Source: Hypsibius dujardini
Lineage: Eukaryota; Tardigrada; Eutardigrada; Parachela; Hypsibiidae
Assembly: GCA_001579985.1 (NCBI GenBank)
Contig: LRSR01003805.1
Span: 31,879-95,878, forward strand
DNA: 64,000 nt
Direction: 5' to 3'
Positions 47,501-58,993 of this stretch are shown piece after piece (within the stretch, counting starts at the first letter, position 1; each line of letters opens with the position of its first letter). Position numbers and translations under genes: made by a program. The notes beneath the pieces were generated by a model. It was given only the letters and a program-made list of their open reading frames with translations. It did no database searches and was not told the DNA's origin.

Positions 47501-49838
47501 CTAGAGCAGCAGCAGGGAGTGACCGCCGGTGCGAAAGAGGAGAGTGGCAAGGTCGTTCCTGAGCAAAGTGATGCTAGTGGCAGCCGTATTTTGAGCAACT
47601 TGGGCTTAAGTGTTGAGCGACCGGTCTACTTGCGGGAAGACTCCGACAATCGCAAGAGCGTCAATAGGTTTGTTGCTGTTGAAAGTTCAATTCAGTACAA
47701 TGTTGTCAAGCCTAAAATTTGCGCTGTCTAGTTTCCGCGCGTCCGCAACACCCCTCAATCCGGAGGCCCCTGAATTCCAACCGGTAAGGAGCCTGCATAC
47801 CAGTGTATCGGGCTCAATTCCTCTCTGCTCATGTGCTTCTGTCTGCCTGTCTCTGTTTGCATGTGTGTCTGTCTGTATTTATTTGTATGTTTTTTACCAA
47901 TATCTTGTCTTCCTTTGTAGCTGTCTGCCTCTGCGTCCCTGTGTTTATCATTATGGCTGTTTTTTGTCTTGGTGCAAGACGTGTTGTTTCTCTGTACTCT
48001 AATGCTGATTTTTATGCTGGCCTGTTGAACTTGTCCAACGAGGCACTCTGGCAGATATTCAATTTTTCCCGAGGCTGTATGCTTTCCTGTGTAACTGAAT
48101 TTTATATTTTGATGTTGCCCGTGTGAGCCTGCATGAGCCTAACTCTCGTTGGAGATTGTTTGGATCCTTATTGAGCATGATGAGTAGTGCCTGACCCGAT
48201 GTCTGCCCTTTTTACTTGCAGCGAGCTCTGCCTGACCGTCAAGTCCCACAGCACCAAACTCTGGAGTCGCAGTGTTCTCCGTCTAATCGTAAGCCCCTTT
48301 CGATGTGTCTGGCACGACGCAACGATAGTATTACAAGTCAATTGTTCCTATCTCCTGTAGACTTTTTGCCGCAGGAGCACGGACACCGCCAGGAGCTGCA
48401 GCTGCAGCAGTTTTATCCACCCCACTTTTATCCGCTTGACGTGCAGCAGCAGCAGCAGGTTTCCAGTTCCCCTCTAAATCAGGCCAATCTCGTGCCTGTT
48501 TCTGGGGTGAGCAAGAGTTTCCGTTTGGCATTTCTTGCATTACCAGTTAGCGGGCACAAAAGGCTAGGCTGATTGAGAGACAGGGAGACTCGGAAATAGA
48601 GCGGAAACAGTGAAACAGACAGACAGACAGACAGTAGATAGGCACAATAAAGAGTTAGCTAGACAGTCAGAAAAGAGACACGCAGACACACAAAGACAGA
48701 TAGAAAGACGTAGATATACACACAGACGGATAGGCAGGCAGGCAAGCAGGAAGACAGACAGAGAAATACAGGCAGACTCAAGGGATCCTGGACGCCAGAG
48801 ATGGCGATCGCTTTTTGAGGGCAAAAAGAGAAGGTGAGTGCGCCATGTATGATTGATACTCATGCAGCGAGGAATACCGATGCATGTGAAAACTTGCAAA
48901 TTAAATAACGCAAAAAGCTCTATACCAAAGTGAACATTTATTTGTGTGCTTTTCAAATTCCGACCGCTTTAATAGCATTTAATTTTGTTGAAATATCGCA
49001 TCATTGATTATTCTTGCAGATGTTCATGCCACTGGAAGTAGCGCCCGGGCAGATGCAGCATCTTTTCCCGCATCACGCACACCCGCCCGCCTTCTTCCAC
49101 ACCATGCCGCAGGCTGGAGGAGAAGCTCCAGGCATTTATGGTATACCCTTCATTTCTTCATTTTGTCTATTTTCCATATTGGTGGCCGTCTCTGGACAAC
49201 CTGTCTTGGAATGAGCAAGACTTGTCTAAGTGTTCATCTCATTGTCTGACTATCTGTCTGTCTGATGTATGTCTTCGTCTGCCTCTCTGTCTGTTTGTCT
49301 GTTGTCTGCTTGTGTGTTTATGTTTCTATCTGTCCTTATCTGATGGCTGGTTTACCTCTCAGTCAATCTATGTATTTGCGCAATCATCACTTGTCTTTGT
49401 TTTTATGTATTGGTCATTGACTGGCTGTCTGTGTTCTTGATTTCGTTGATTGTCTGTATGGTGTTATTTGTTGCCGTTCCGGTAATTAGACGGAGTGAAA
49501 TGTAATTGCCTGTTTGTGTGGTGACAGTGCCTTTGCTTCCTCCGATTGAGAGCTACTACGCCTCGATGATCTATTACCAGCTGCAGGAGGCACGCATGCG
49601 AGCTCAAGCTCAACAAGGCAGCGACCCAAACAACAACCAGCACCACTATTATCATCAAGAAGGAATGCCCATTGTCAATGATGAAGAGCACGAACCGTTT
49701 GATCCGCCCGTTGGTCAACTTTCACCTCCTCCGGTTGTGGCGGTGGCACGTGACAAACAACACAGTAACACCAACCCGCCAATGGATGAGAAGAACTTTC
49801 CGCCCTTATCGGCAGCCGTCAATTATCATCATCGCTAA
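44527..49838 (+). CDS. ATXN2: Ataxin-2 homologue
   Basis: Exons in phase: 44527-44820, 44889-44942, 45125-45196, 45295-45496, 45941-46256, 46629-46936, 47292-47667, 47732-47783, 48222-48506 (or 48222-48288 plus 48361-48506), 49020-49140, 49528-49838. This gives 796 or 772 residues. Ataxin-2 is a cytoplasmic RNA-binding regulator of translation and stress granules. Residues about 99-170 form the LSm-like fold (ISEQFAYELTRAVGF, INGVKLQGVLHSFGPK, CKFVCVDKRDVVNL), aligning with human MVHILTSVVG to GIYEGVFKTYSP. Exon 8 encodes a PAM2 motif, TPLNPEAPEFQP at residues 547-558, the PABP MLLE-binding signature. The rest is Gln/Pro/His-rich and disordered. The LSmAD segment is not recognisable. The third donor is GC (AAAG|GCGAGT). 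A poly(A) signal lies at 50248-50253. Confidence 0.87.
45545..45800 (+). repeat. CTGTCTGT repeat in ataxin-2-like intron
   Basis: Decayed CTGT/TCTGTCTG units, sense orientation, between exons 45295-45496 and 45941-46256. Confidence 0.65.
46320..46530 (+). repeat. CTGTCTGT repeat in ataxin-2-like intron
   Basis: Interrupted CTGTCTG/GTCTGTCT units, sense orientation. Further short tracts of the same family lie at 47165-47200 (with CTGC units), 47830-47890 and 49235-49460 in later introns. Confidence 0.65.
48610..48780 (+). repeat. GACA repeat in ataxin-2-like intron, antisense orientation
   Basis: ACAGACAGACAGACAG and decayed GACA units on the coding strand. This is the opposite orientation to the other tracts of the same gene. 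Confidence 0.65.
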
Positions 49839-51041
49839 TAACGATCAACGCAACGGAAGCCAAGGGAATGCGGACCAGGACTCCTCTCTCACCGATCACT
49901 TGTTAGTTTGATTGATTGTTTCTTTTGCTGGCGGTGAGTGATAACGGTCTATCTGCAGTTTCTTTTGTTGACAATTGTTGAGTTGCACTTTGGTTGGATT
50001 GCAATTGGATGAAGGAAGGGTGTAGTTTGCAGTGTTCCTTTTTCTCTGTTGGTTGGCTCTTTGGTTTGTTGTGTCCGCAGTGTGGATTGAAGGTGTGCCT
50101 TAATGTTTCCTATTTGGGATTAGAGTATTGCCTGGCGTTGCAATGTACCTCTCCGGAGAATGGCTTGTAGTGTGTTAATCTTTCTTTCTCACCTCTTTCT
50201 TTTTGCCCTCTTCTAATTGGGTTTCTTGCTTTCTCCTTCTTCTCAGTAATAAAGGAGCGGGAATTGCACTTATCAGGTTGGAACATCCGATTCAATGTCT
50301 AGACAAACAACCAGCCAGACAAATAGAGAAATTGTCTTTGCTAGTCTGTCAGACAGAAAATTGATCAAAATTTAGACGCAAACGTACGGGACATTGATCT
50401 AGACTGTAGCAATGAAAAGGGCGGCCAAGCCAATGGGACATACCAAGGAGAAAAGAGAATATCTTTCAGCAAGGGATTACCCAAACTAGCATTTACGTTC
50501 TCATCTTGCGGACCTCAGAAATCTTCTTGGCCACACCTGGATGCTTATATAACGGACGTATCTTTCCCGCACTAGCTCAACTTTCCAAGATATTCAATTT
50601 TAGCCTAAGCATCTACCGTCACGATTGACTGGGAAAAGATGAAGAGCTCCTGAAATTGCGCTAAGTTCGTCGGCCTACAAAACGACACCGCCAAAAGGAA
50701 TTGCTAACATCATGTGAATGTCCCCCGTGCACTATACTGTATAACACACGAGGCACCCGAACGACCTAAAACAGCAAGCCCAGCAGAATATTAGAGAACA
50801 CTGCCAAATGGTCTAACATATAGTGCAGAGAAGATACGTTCCTAAAAATAGATTATGAAGAGCCAAGATTACCGGAAAGCAGAGACCGTAGACATAAGAT
50901 TTCACTCGCTGCTTCGGGAAGGAGCCACGCCACACGTCCAAAATAAGCCAAAACTTTTACCCTACAGATGTTTGTTTGTTTCGCGCTTTTTGACATTTAA
51001 AACAGATTATCCTTTTTGTCGTTGCTTTTTCTTGAAGGACA
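49839..51041. other. Intergenic region between ataxin-2-like and USP2-like genes
   Basis: Holds the 3' UTR of the ataxin-2-like gene with AATAAA at 50248-50253, then about 800 bp without coding evidence before the USP start at 51042. Confidence 0.5.
50248..50253 (+). terminator. Candidate poly(A) signal AATAAA of the ataxin-2-like gene
   Basis: Lies 410 bases after the stop codon at 49836-49838, in the sense strand (TCAGTAATAAAGGAG). Confidence 0.4.
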
Positions 51042-54000
51042 ATGGCGTCTACGGTGACAGAGTCGAGTTATCGCTCCAAATACTCATCCAACGATTTATC
51101 GGTAACGCCACAGTATAACTACATCAAACGCTCGCCATCCGTGTCAGAAGGTACTCTTGCTCAATCATTTCTTCAACACTTATTTCATATCCAATAAAAA
51201 TCTCATTCAAAACGGATTCATCTTTGTCTTTGCAAAATCTAGTCAAAATGTGTATACGTCTTTTTTTATTTAATCCAAAAATTACTTTGACTACAATATG
51301 ACTTTTCTTTGAATTAAAAGTAATTATTGACAAAAACATTTCAAAGAGTAACATAAACTATTATTTCTTATTTCTTTATATTGAAAGGCGTTAAGCCAAC
51401 CAAGTTATCATTTGCAGGAAGAGGTAATTCTTTTAAATCCTACAACAATGCCATTGCCGAGTACACCGCCACGGTGAATCGACTCCGATGCAGAAGGAAT
51501 TCCACTCAGGAAGCTAGTACAGCGAGAAGGGATAGCGGCTTACGGGCGTCATCAGTCACTCCGACGGACCGGATTGATATTTCCTCCTCTTCCACAATCG
51601 GCAGTCCCACGGTGCGGCGACCTTCGTATTCGAGTGCATCATATGTGTCACCGAATTTAAGGATTACTTCGTCGGCGAGTGATTATGTGCCACGATCTAG
51701 AAGCAGGTATGCCCTTTTAAAACAAAGCAATAACAGACACATAGGCAAGCTAACAAGCGGGCACGTAAGTAGACAAACAGACTCACAGACAGGCATACAG
51801 GCATACAGACAGACAGACAGACAGACATACAGGCATACAGACAGACAGACAGACAGGCAGACAGATAGACAGAATTCCTCTAAACTGTCCGACCGGGGTT
51901 TACTCGATTTTTCAATATTCCGCAGTCTCAGTTCGTCGTCGGCAAGTTCTTCCGCGTACGCAGACAGAATTATCTCGCGTGTGGACAAATTGCTGGCTAA
52001 GCACTACACGTCCGCCTCGGATGCGGAGAATGAGGAAGTGAGCAGCAGTGGAAGCGCTCGCGAGAAGTTTGGCAAAAAAGACTTAACAGACAGTGGAGGA
52101 GGAGGAGGAGGATACCGACGAGGGTCCTATTTGAAAGCGCTCGCAGCGGCTGACTCATCACCTTCTTGCTCCGCCGCCGCGACGTCTGATTATGCGTCGA
52201 AATATGCCACGTTGCCGAACAGCAGTAGTCGCAAGACGTACAGTCGCGAGGAATCTCTCGAGAAGGCACGAGGTGAGATGTGTTAAAAGAAAACACAATT
52301 CAATTAGTCAAGTGCGCATGCAACCGCCATTTTATGCGGTCCTCCACAACTCTGGCAGGCTGCAAGTTGACAAGCAGACAAGCACATTGAGATAGCTACT
52401 TGCGAGATGGTTGAAATAGCACAGTTACACAGGCAGACACACAGCGAGATCTTCAAACAATTCCATAGAACCTTAGGCAATTCCAGATATCTCTTTGCAC
52501 AAGGCACACAGTGACAAGGTCAAGACTATCTTAGTCAAACGAAGTAACATTCAAGCCGATTGATGCATTGAGATTCTGATAAATAAAACATACGGACATG
52601 CAAAGTGTCTCAGATATTGTCTCTGTGGAAACAGACAAAACAACCAGACCGGGTATCAGCGACACAAAGTCTTGTCTTGATATACATTAACCCGTTAACG
52701 TTCAATGGCGTACACATGTCGACAGAGCGACCTTTGATTTTTCATTCGCAGAGAGTTCAATCGATTTTGGCAAACTCAACTGTTTTTGAGATTTCAGCTG
52801 TTGTTCCAAAATTAGAAATCATTAGTTTCACGTTTGTTGAATGACCAATGTCCGAAAAAAATGGTCAAAGTCGGCCAGTTTTGTTTATTTTTGGGTCGCT
52901 GAAGTCGCCGGCTGCCAACAAAATGCTAATTATGATAAAAATACGAACTCTTTTGTGTTCATTAGATTGATCATAGCTTGCCAATTTAAAAAAAGTTTGT
53001 TTGGATCGGATGAATGGTCAGGTTGTAACCATTGGTCAAAACAAATTACCAAATTTTCGCTGAAAAACGACCAAAATTGATTGATTGAATGAATTGAACG
53101 AATTGATTGATTGATTGAGTGAAACTATTCCAGGGAAAAATACTTTTAGTATTGAAATGAAGTCGGATCTCGTAGTGGACGTTAACGGGTTAAGCGGAGC
53201 TAAAGTAGCCACAAACCATTGGGCTTGAATAACAAGGCAGACATCAAGACACAAACACATGTCTGAGATAAATAAGCAAGAAATATGGATATCAGCAAGC
53301 ATTCTGACAAACTTACACAAGTTTAGTGAGTCTAATCTGGTTCACGCACTTTTTTGGGGAAATAAAAGAAAGACGTGCTGTGCCTCTCGTTCCAACTACA
53401 GAAGGTAGACAAGTGATATGCTCTAGCCTTTTGACTTAAATCATTTTCATCAATAGTAATGCATAGACATGGAGTTCATTTCGAACTGCTAATTATTGCT
53501 ATCTCATTTGGAGGGATATTTCTTATCAGACATGTATGAATTTGAAGGTCATTTTTAATCTGTCTGCAACAAGTACCAACAATAACGGGGTGATAAAGGA
53601 TCATTCGATTTGACCAGCTTCCAATAACCCAATGAAATGCATAGGCGTAATTGCTCTTGCAGAGAAAACAGGCAAAAGAACATTTGGAATCCATAATCCA
53701 TTTTGGATTTTGCATGATTTTTCAAACAGATTTTACTTTTGCGAAAAGAGCGAAGGACTGCGTAAGATTAATTCGAAATGTTAGTAATGTTGTGGTATTG
53801 CATGCCAAAACATGTAATCCAAGCTTCAAGGCCAAAAGCTTCAGCGTCGCTTACTAAAACTGAGTGCGTCAATTTTGTGTCTTTCTTCAAACTTTCAATT
53901 AAATTTGGAGCAAAATGATGAATTTCTGTGTATCTACATCTGCTTAATATTACTAGGGATTTCCTGGGCTCAACAAAAGACGCCCCTATTTAAAGGAGCA

Positions 54001-56564
54001 AGCGGTATGTTCTGACAAGATTACTGATCCATTTTTCAGAAATCCTTGCCGCTAACACCGGTCGCCCCAAAGCGTCAGACGACCTCGACGACAGCTCCTC
54101 CAGCGCCTCTTACCCGTCACGTCGTTCGACCACCCTTGTCTCATCCTCTACAACAAATAAGGACTACGACAGTGGTGTCGAGTCATTCGCTTCATCCCGA
54201 GCAGCTAGCTTCGAACGCTCCCGCCTTTCCGGCACAGGCTACACTAACCCTTACAAAAAAGACTCCTCTAATAACGAAGCTCACAATACGCGAACCGGAA
54301 GTCGTCCTTCCACCCGTGAGCCATCACCCACGCGAACAAGCATCACCAAGGAAACGAACATCGGCTTTGTCAACGGCGGGAAGGATAAAGAAGAAGTGGG
54401 CAACGAGATGCAGCGTCATTATTATAACAGCAACGGCAGTACGACTAGTCGCTGGTCACGTGATCTACAGGTCCCTACCTCTGCGGAAAAGGAACACGAA
54501 ATATCCAGCAGCGGTTACCGTTCGCGGTTGGAAAACCTTTCGCGAACAGCAGCGAACCGACGCGATTCCGAACAGAACGGTCAAGAGCAACGAATTAAGG
54601 GAAGAGGCGAGAACGGCGGCGGCGTTGTTGATGGGAACGAGGGAGGATCAGAACCGGAGGAAGACTGGAGGGCAAGAGGAACGAGGGGCCGTTCGCCCAG
54701 TCTGCGAACCGGGGGAACGGGGGGAACACGGTTGATGCAACCGTCGAGGAAGACGGTCGCTGTAGATGAGACTGATTCCGCCGGCTTGGTCGGCCTCAAA
54801 AATATTGGCAACACTTGCTTTATGAATTCCGTGTTGCAATGCTTGAGTAATACCAGGTCCTTGAGGGATTACTGTACATCAGGGCAGTATGAACTGGAGT
54901 TGAATGCCTCCTCCAGTCATCGGGATGGTCCGCTCATTGCAGGTACCTATCAATATTACCGCTTTTTAGTTAAGTATTCATTTGAATGCCACCCTAAAAT
55001 AGCTATTTTTTTGGGCACTAATAGCAACTCTTTCAATCAGGTTACCTATTTGCATGCTCAACTAACAAGGAGTTTTCTTAAGTATTTTAATAAACATTTG
55101 AACAACTGGCTGGAGACGGTTTGTCAGCTGTCGAACGAAAAATTCACCTCAGTCAATCCAACTGCTATTTTGTCCGAAATTGCAAATAAATTATTTCCAA
55201 TATGCTTTATATTATGTTTATGTGGATGTTAGTTGAAAAGTGTGAGCCACACAGTTACACATAAACACAGGGTCGATAGAAGGTTGTCTGTTTATTCTTC
55301 ATAGCATTTGCGACGGTATTGGAGGCCCTGTGGAAGAAACACTCCAGTTACTCCTCAAGCAATGCCTACGACCCGGACCGATTCCACCGGAAAATACAAC
55401 AATACGCGCCCCGCTTTTCCGGCTATTTGTAGGTACTTTTCTACTCCACTCACAAGTCCCTCGCTTTATCCTTTTCTATTATACTCCTATCTTTTCCGTA
55501 TAACAGCAAGGTTTCTTCTCTTCAGACAACAAGACGCTCAAGAGTTTTTGCGATACCTACTAGAAGGCCTTCACGAAGATGTCAATCGTGTAACGGTCCG
55601 TCCCAAACCTGAATTAACCGACATTTCCGACCATCTGGATGACAATCAAAAGTCCGCCGAGGCCTGGAAGCGGTATCTAAAACGAGACAACAGCAAAATT
55701 GTTGAATTATACGTGGGCCAGTTGAAAAGCTCATTGATCTGTGATAACTGCGGCAACTGCTCGGTCACCTTCGACCCCTTTTGGGACCTGGCCTTACCGA
55801 TTCCAGGGAATCGCAGCTCTGCGTTCAGTGATAGCAACATCTTCGATTGTATGAAGTTTTTCACAAAGAAGGAGGTCTTGGATGGGGATGAGAGACCGGT
55901 AAGGCAGATGGACAGAGAGACAGGGAGACAGAAAGACAGACAGACAGACAAACAGAGAGACAGACAGAGAGACAGAGAGACAGAGAGACAGAGAGACAGA
56001 GAGACAGACAGAGAGACAGACAGAAAAGAGCCGGACAGGCAGCGAGCCAGCGGAGCTGACATAAGATAGCTTGTTCATTTGCATTTGCCTAGACATGCAG
56101 TAAGTGCAAGTCTCGTCAACGCTCCACAAAAATCTTCTCAATCCAAAAGTTCCCACGTTGTCTGGTGATCCACCTGAAACGATTCTCCCAAGAGCGATAC
56201 AGAGCAAAGATATCGAGTCTGGTGGACTACCCAGTCGAAGGTCTGGATTTAGCCCCGTACGCCGCAGACTCGTACACTGGTCCCCGGCCGGAATACAACC
56301 TCTTTGCTGTGTCGTGCCACGCGGGAAGCACTCACTGTGGTCACTACACCGCCTTCTGTAAACATCCCGTCTCAGGGAAGTGGAACGAATACAACGACTC
56401 ACGGTGAGATTAATTATTACAAAGAAAGCAAGACTGGAGCTTCCTTCAACAGAATATATTTCCTGATAAGTGGCTTTTTGTATTTTTTCAGCGTCTCCTC
56501 CGTTTCGTCAAGAGATGTCGTCACATCGGATGCATACGTTTTGTTTTACGAATTGATCGGCTGA
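51042..56564 (+). CDS. USP2: USP2-type ubiquitin-specific protease
   Basis: Eight exons in phase: 51042-51150, 51388-51706, 51926-52272, 54040-54942, 55305-55428, 55526-55898, 56093-56403, 56492-56564 (852 residues). It removes ubiquitin from proteins, a cysteine protease of family C19. Residues 1-505 are a Ser/Arg/Thr-rich, probably disordered extension ([14 protein letters not shown] start). The catalytic domain begins [16 protein letters not shown], with nucleophile Cys518. It continues [20 protein letters not shown] and [15 protein letters not shown] and CSKC pairs form the usual zinc ribbon. His809 lies in HCGHYTAF, and NEYNDSRVS carries the third catalytic residue. The close [11 protein letters not shown] is typical. 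Insert pattern and length match USP2/USP21 rather than USP8. Introns contain GACA repeats and a piggyBac-type MITE. Confidence 0.94.
51770..51875 (+). repeat. GACA microsatellite in USP2-like intron
   Basis: Near-perfect CAGACAGACAGACAGACA blocks separated by ATACAGGCATA units, starting about 65 bp after the donor at 51707. Antisense orientation relative to the CTGTCTGT tracts of neighbouring genes. Confidence 0.8.
52691..53189. mobile_element. 499 bp piggyBac-type MITE with TTAA duplication
   Basis: The left end CCCGTTAACGTTCA (52691) and right end, reverse complement CCCGTTAACGTCCA (53189), are inverted. Both are flanked by TTAA (52687-52690 and 53190-53193). CCC...GGG ends at TTAA sites are the piggyBac signature. 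There is no transposase frame inside. It lies in the 1.8 kb USP2-like intron 52273-54039. Confidence 0.85.
55903..56038 (+). repeat. GACA/GAGACA repeat filling most of a USP2-like intron
   Basis: GAGACAGAGAGACAGACAGA-type units start five bases after the donor at 55899 and occupy most of the 194 bp intron 55899-56092. Confidence 0.8.
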
Positions 56565-57294
56565 TATCAGTATAGGAAACGTACACGTCTCGACTAAATG
56601 GTTGATGATACAACAAAATGTGTCTGTTCTTTCTATAACCTCTTTAATCTTTCAATACCGGACAATTACTAGGAATGTTTCAAAGGAAACTCAGACAAAC
56701 GTCAAGTACAATGTCCATTTCAATTTTCAATCTTGTCTGCATCAAGTCGAGTATCAGTCAATCGAGAAACGAATCCATTCAAAAAATTGGATCATTTTGC
56801 GTTTGATCGTTGAGGAAATACCTCAAAATTCCATACAAAGCTTCAGGTCGCCCATAGTGGAATCATAATATAACCAGCGTAATTGGGCGCAACATGACGG
56901 ACAAAGGATATTCTCTAGGCTGCAGTCCCACAACTCACAAGTAATGCTTTTGATATCGTAACGAGGCAAGCAGTTAACTTTTATGCGTTCCCAGCACTTT
57001 TGTGGGGTTATTTTATTTTCAGCAGGCGTAGACATGTGGACAGGTACATAGCAACCAATGCTTTTGCCTACACACCAAAATACTTATCTTAATCACGATA
57101 CATCCTTTAACAGGTGATTCTTTCGTCATGCTCTATCCCAGGATCTTTTTCATCAAAAAGGCCTCACATGAAAACTATCTGAAAGACAGCTCAACTTAAT
57201 TGCTGGAACTGATCTGCGCCACCGCAAAACGGTATTTCTTGCCTTCCCTTATTTCTGAGGATTATCGTAATAATCCCTCGACAAGCAATCGGGC
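56565..57294. other. Intergenic region between USP2-like and V-ATPase c genes
   Basis: 730 bp with no coding evidence, AT-rich. It contains the USP2-like 3' UTR and the proteolipid promoter. No core element is clear. Confidence 0.45.
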
Positions 57295-58938
57295 ATGGTT
57301 TCTGCGTGTGTGGTGGGCCAAGCGGCGTGCCCGCCCTACACGCCATTTTTTGCGGTAATGGGAGTGACATCGGCTATAGTATTCAGCTGTACGTACCCTT
57401 CATGCTCTGTCTATTCTTATATACATGAATATATGTTTTTGTATAGGCCTGGGTGCTGCGTATGGAACAGCCAAGTCAGGCACAGGCATTGCAGCAATGT
57501 CGGTCCTTCGACCGGAGCTCATCATCAAGTCCATCATTCCTGTGGTCATGGCCGGCATCATCGCCATCTACGGCCTCGTCGTAGGCGTCATTATGGTCAA
57601 CAAAATAAAGGACGGACTGGATCTCATGACGTGAATTAGCATACTATGATTCGCCTTCAATTGCACTATTAACAGCATATGTTAATATTGTTATTTTCTA
57701 ACTATTTCAACTTTATATTGACATTTAGCAATAATGGGATATTAAATAAGATGCAAAGCTCCGCCCCTAATCTACAGAGTAGATTTTTAGTCTAAGGGTA
57801 TTCGTTTGAAATAATATGTAATACTTACTCGGGAAGGTTACGGGATTTGACCTCCAGATCGGAATGGTTTTTTTTTCCACAAATACCTGTCTATATATCA
57901 TGATTTAAAATTGGGGTCTCAGAGCTGCAATCACATCCGCAGTTAAAAACTCCCGTACCATTTATGTGCTATCGTCCGGAGCTTGATTGATTGATTCATC
58001 AGCTATGTTTCCGAAGTTTCAATTTATTCATCCGAACCACTAAAAATATCGTTTTTTGGAAAACGTTTGATTCCACAATTATTGACACATGTCCACTCCA
58101 AATTCAATTTGAAATTGATTGGCATCAGCAGAATATTTTTTCGATGAGAGAGGGTGGAACAACGGGTAATTTCTGCAAAGTCACTGGGAAGCCTAGATTG
58201 AAACTAGCCCATATCTCTGCCCCCTGGCATCGAAAAAATATTCTGCTGATGCCAATCGATTTCAAATTGAATTTGAAGTGGACAGGTTTTAATGATTGTG
58301 GAATCAAACGTTTTCCAAAAAAAACGATATTTTTACAGTGGTTCGGATCAATAAATTGAAACTTCGGAAACATGGCTGATCAATCAATCAATCAAGCTCC
58401 GGACGATAGCACATAAATGGTACGGGAGTTTTTTTCTTCCTTATTTTTTTCTGAAATTGCGGATGTGATTGCAGCTCCGAGATTCCAATATTAAATTATT
58501 ATATATAGACAGGTATTTGAAAAAAAACCCATTCCGATCTGGAGGTCAAATCCCGTAACGTTTCCTAGTTAGAGTAGATATTTGTGTGCAGAAAGTACAA
58601 TTTACAATAATGGAATTGTCCCGTTTTAACATAAACTCTATTCATTTGTCATTGCAATAAAGGGGGATGGAAAAACGAGTTATAATAAAATGTGCGTTAC
58701 TTACATAATCAGTGATATTTGTTTTGTGCACAGGTCCTTCAAATGTCTGGGTGCAGGTCTGAGCGTCGGACTGAGTGGCCTAGCGGCCGGATTTGCTATT
58801 GGAATCGTCGGTGACGCGGGAGTCCGAGGAACAGCCCAGCAACCGCGCCTCTTTGTCGGAATGATTCTTATCTTAATTTTTGCTGAAGTTCTGGGATTAT
58901 ATGGTTTAATTATCGCTCTTATCATGAGCACTGGCTAG
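57295..58938 (+). CDS. ATP6V0C: V-ATPase V0 proteolipid subunit c (16 kDa)
   Basis: Three exons in phase: 57295-57388, 57447-57630, 58734-58938 (160 residues). Subunit c forms the rotating proton-carrying ring of the vacuolar ATPase. Four membrane helices are visible: [79 protein letters not shown]. The essential proton-binding Glu lies in helix 4 (FAEVLGLYG). [14 protein letters not shown] and [15 protein letters not shown] are invariant family blocks. The start [19 protein letters not shown] is divergent, as usual for this end. The second intron is 1.1 kb and holds a large fold-back element. The stop codon is 55 bp from the stop of the convergent subunit a gene. Confidence 0.96.
57824..58572. 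mobile_element. Large fold-back element in V-ATPase c intron
   Basis: Left arm 57824-58146 and right arm 58228-58572 are long inverted copies (about 320-345 bp each, high identity with small gaps) around an 80 bp loop. Inner ends: GGCATCAGCAGAATATTTTT and its complement. Outer ends: GTTACGGGATTTGACCTCCA and its complement. No coding frame. The transcribed intron would form a very long hairpin. Confidence 0.9.
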
Positions 58939-58993
58939 CAGCTGAGAAGGAAAAATGCCTCGCTTTCTCTTTAGGACAAACAAGAGCGGCTTT

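Noticed and set aside
54046-54735. 229-codon frame overlapping USP2-like exon 4
   Set aside because: The other frame leads directly into the catalytic domain and joins upstream and downstream exons in phase.
54943-55232. Extension of USP2-like exon 4 past 54942
   Set aside because: The read-through has no family similarity, while the GT at 54943 joins 55305 to restore the USP domain.
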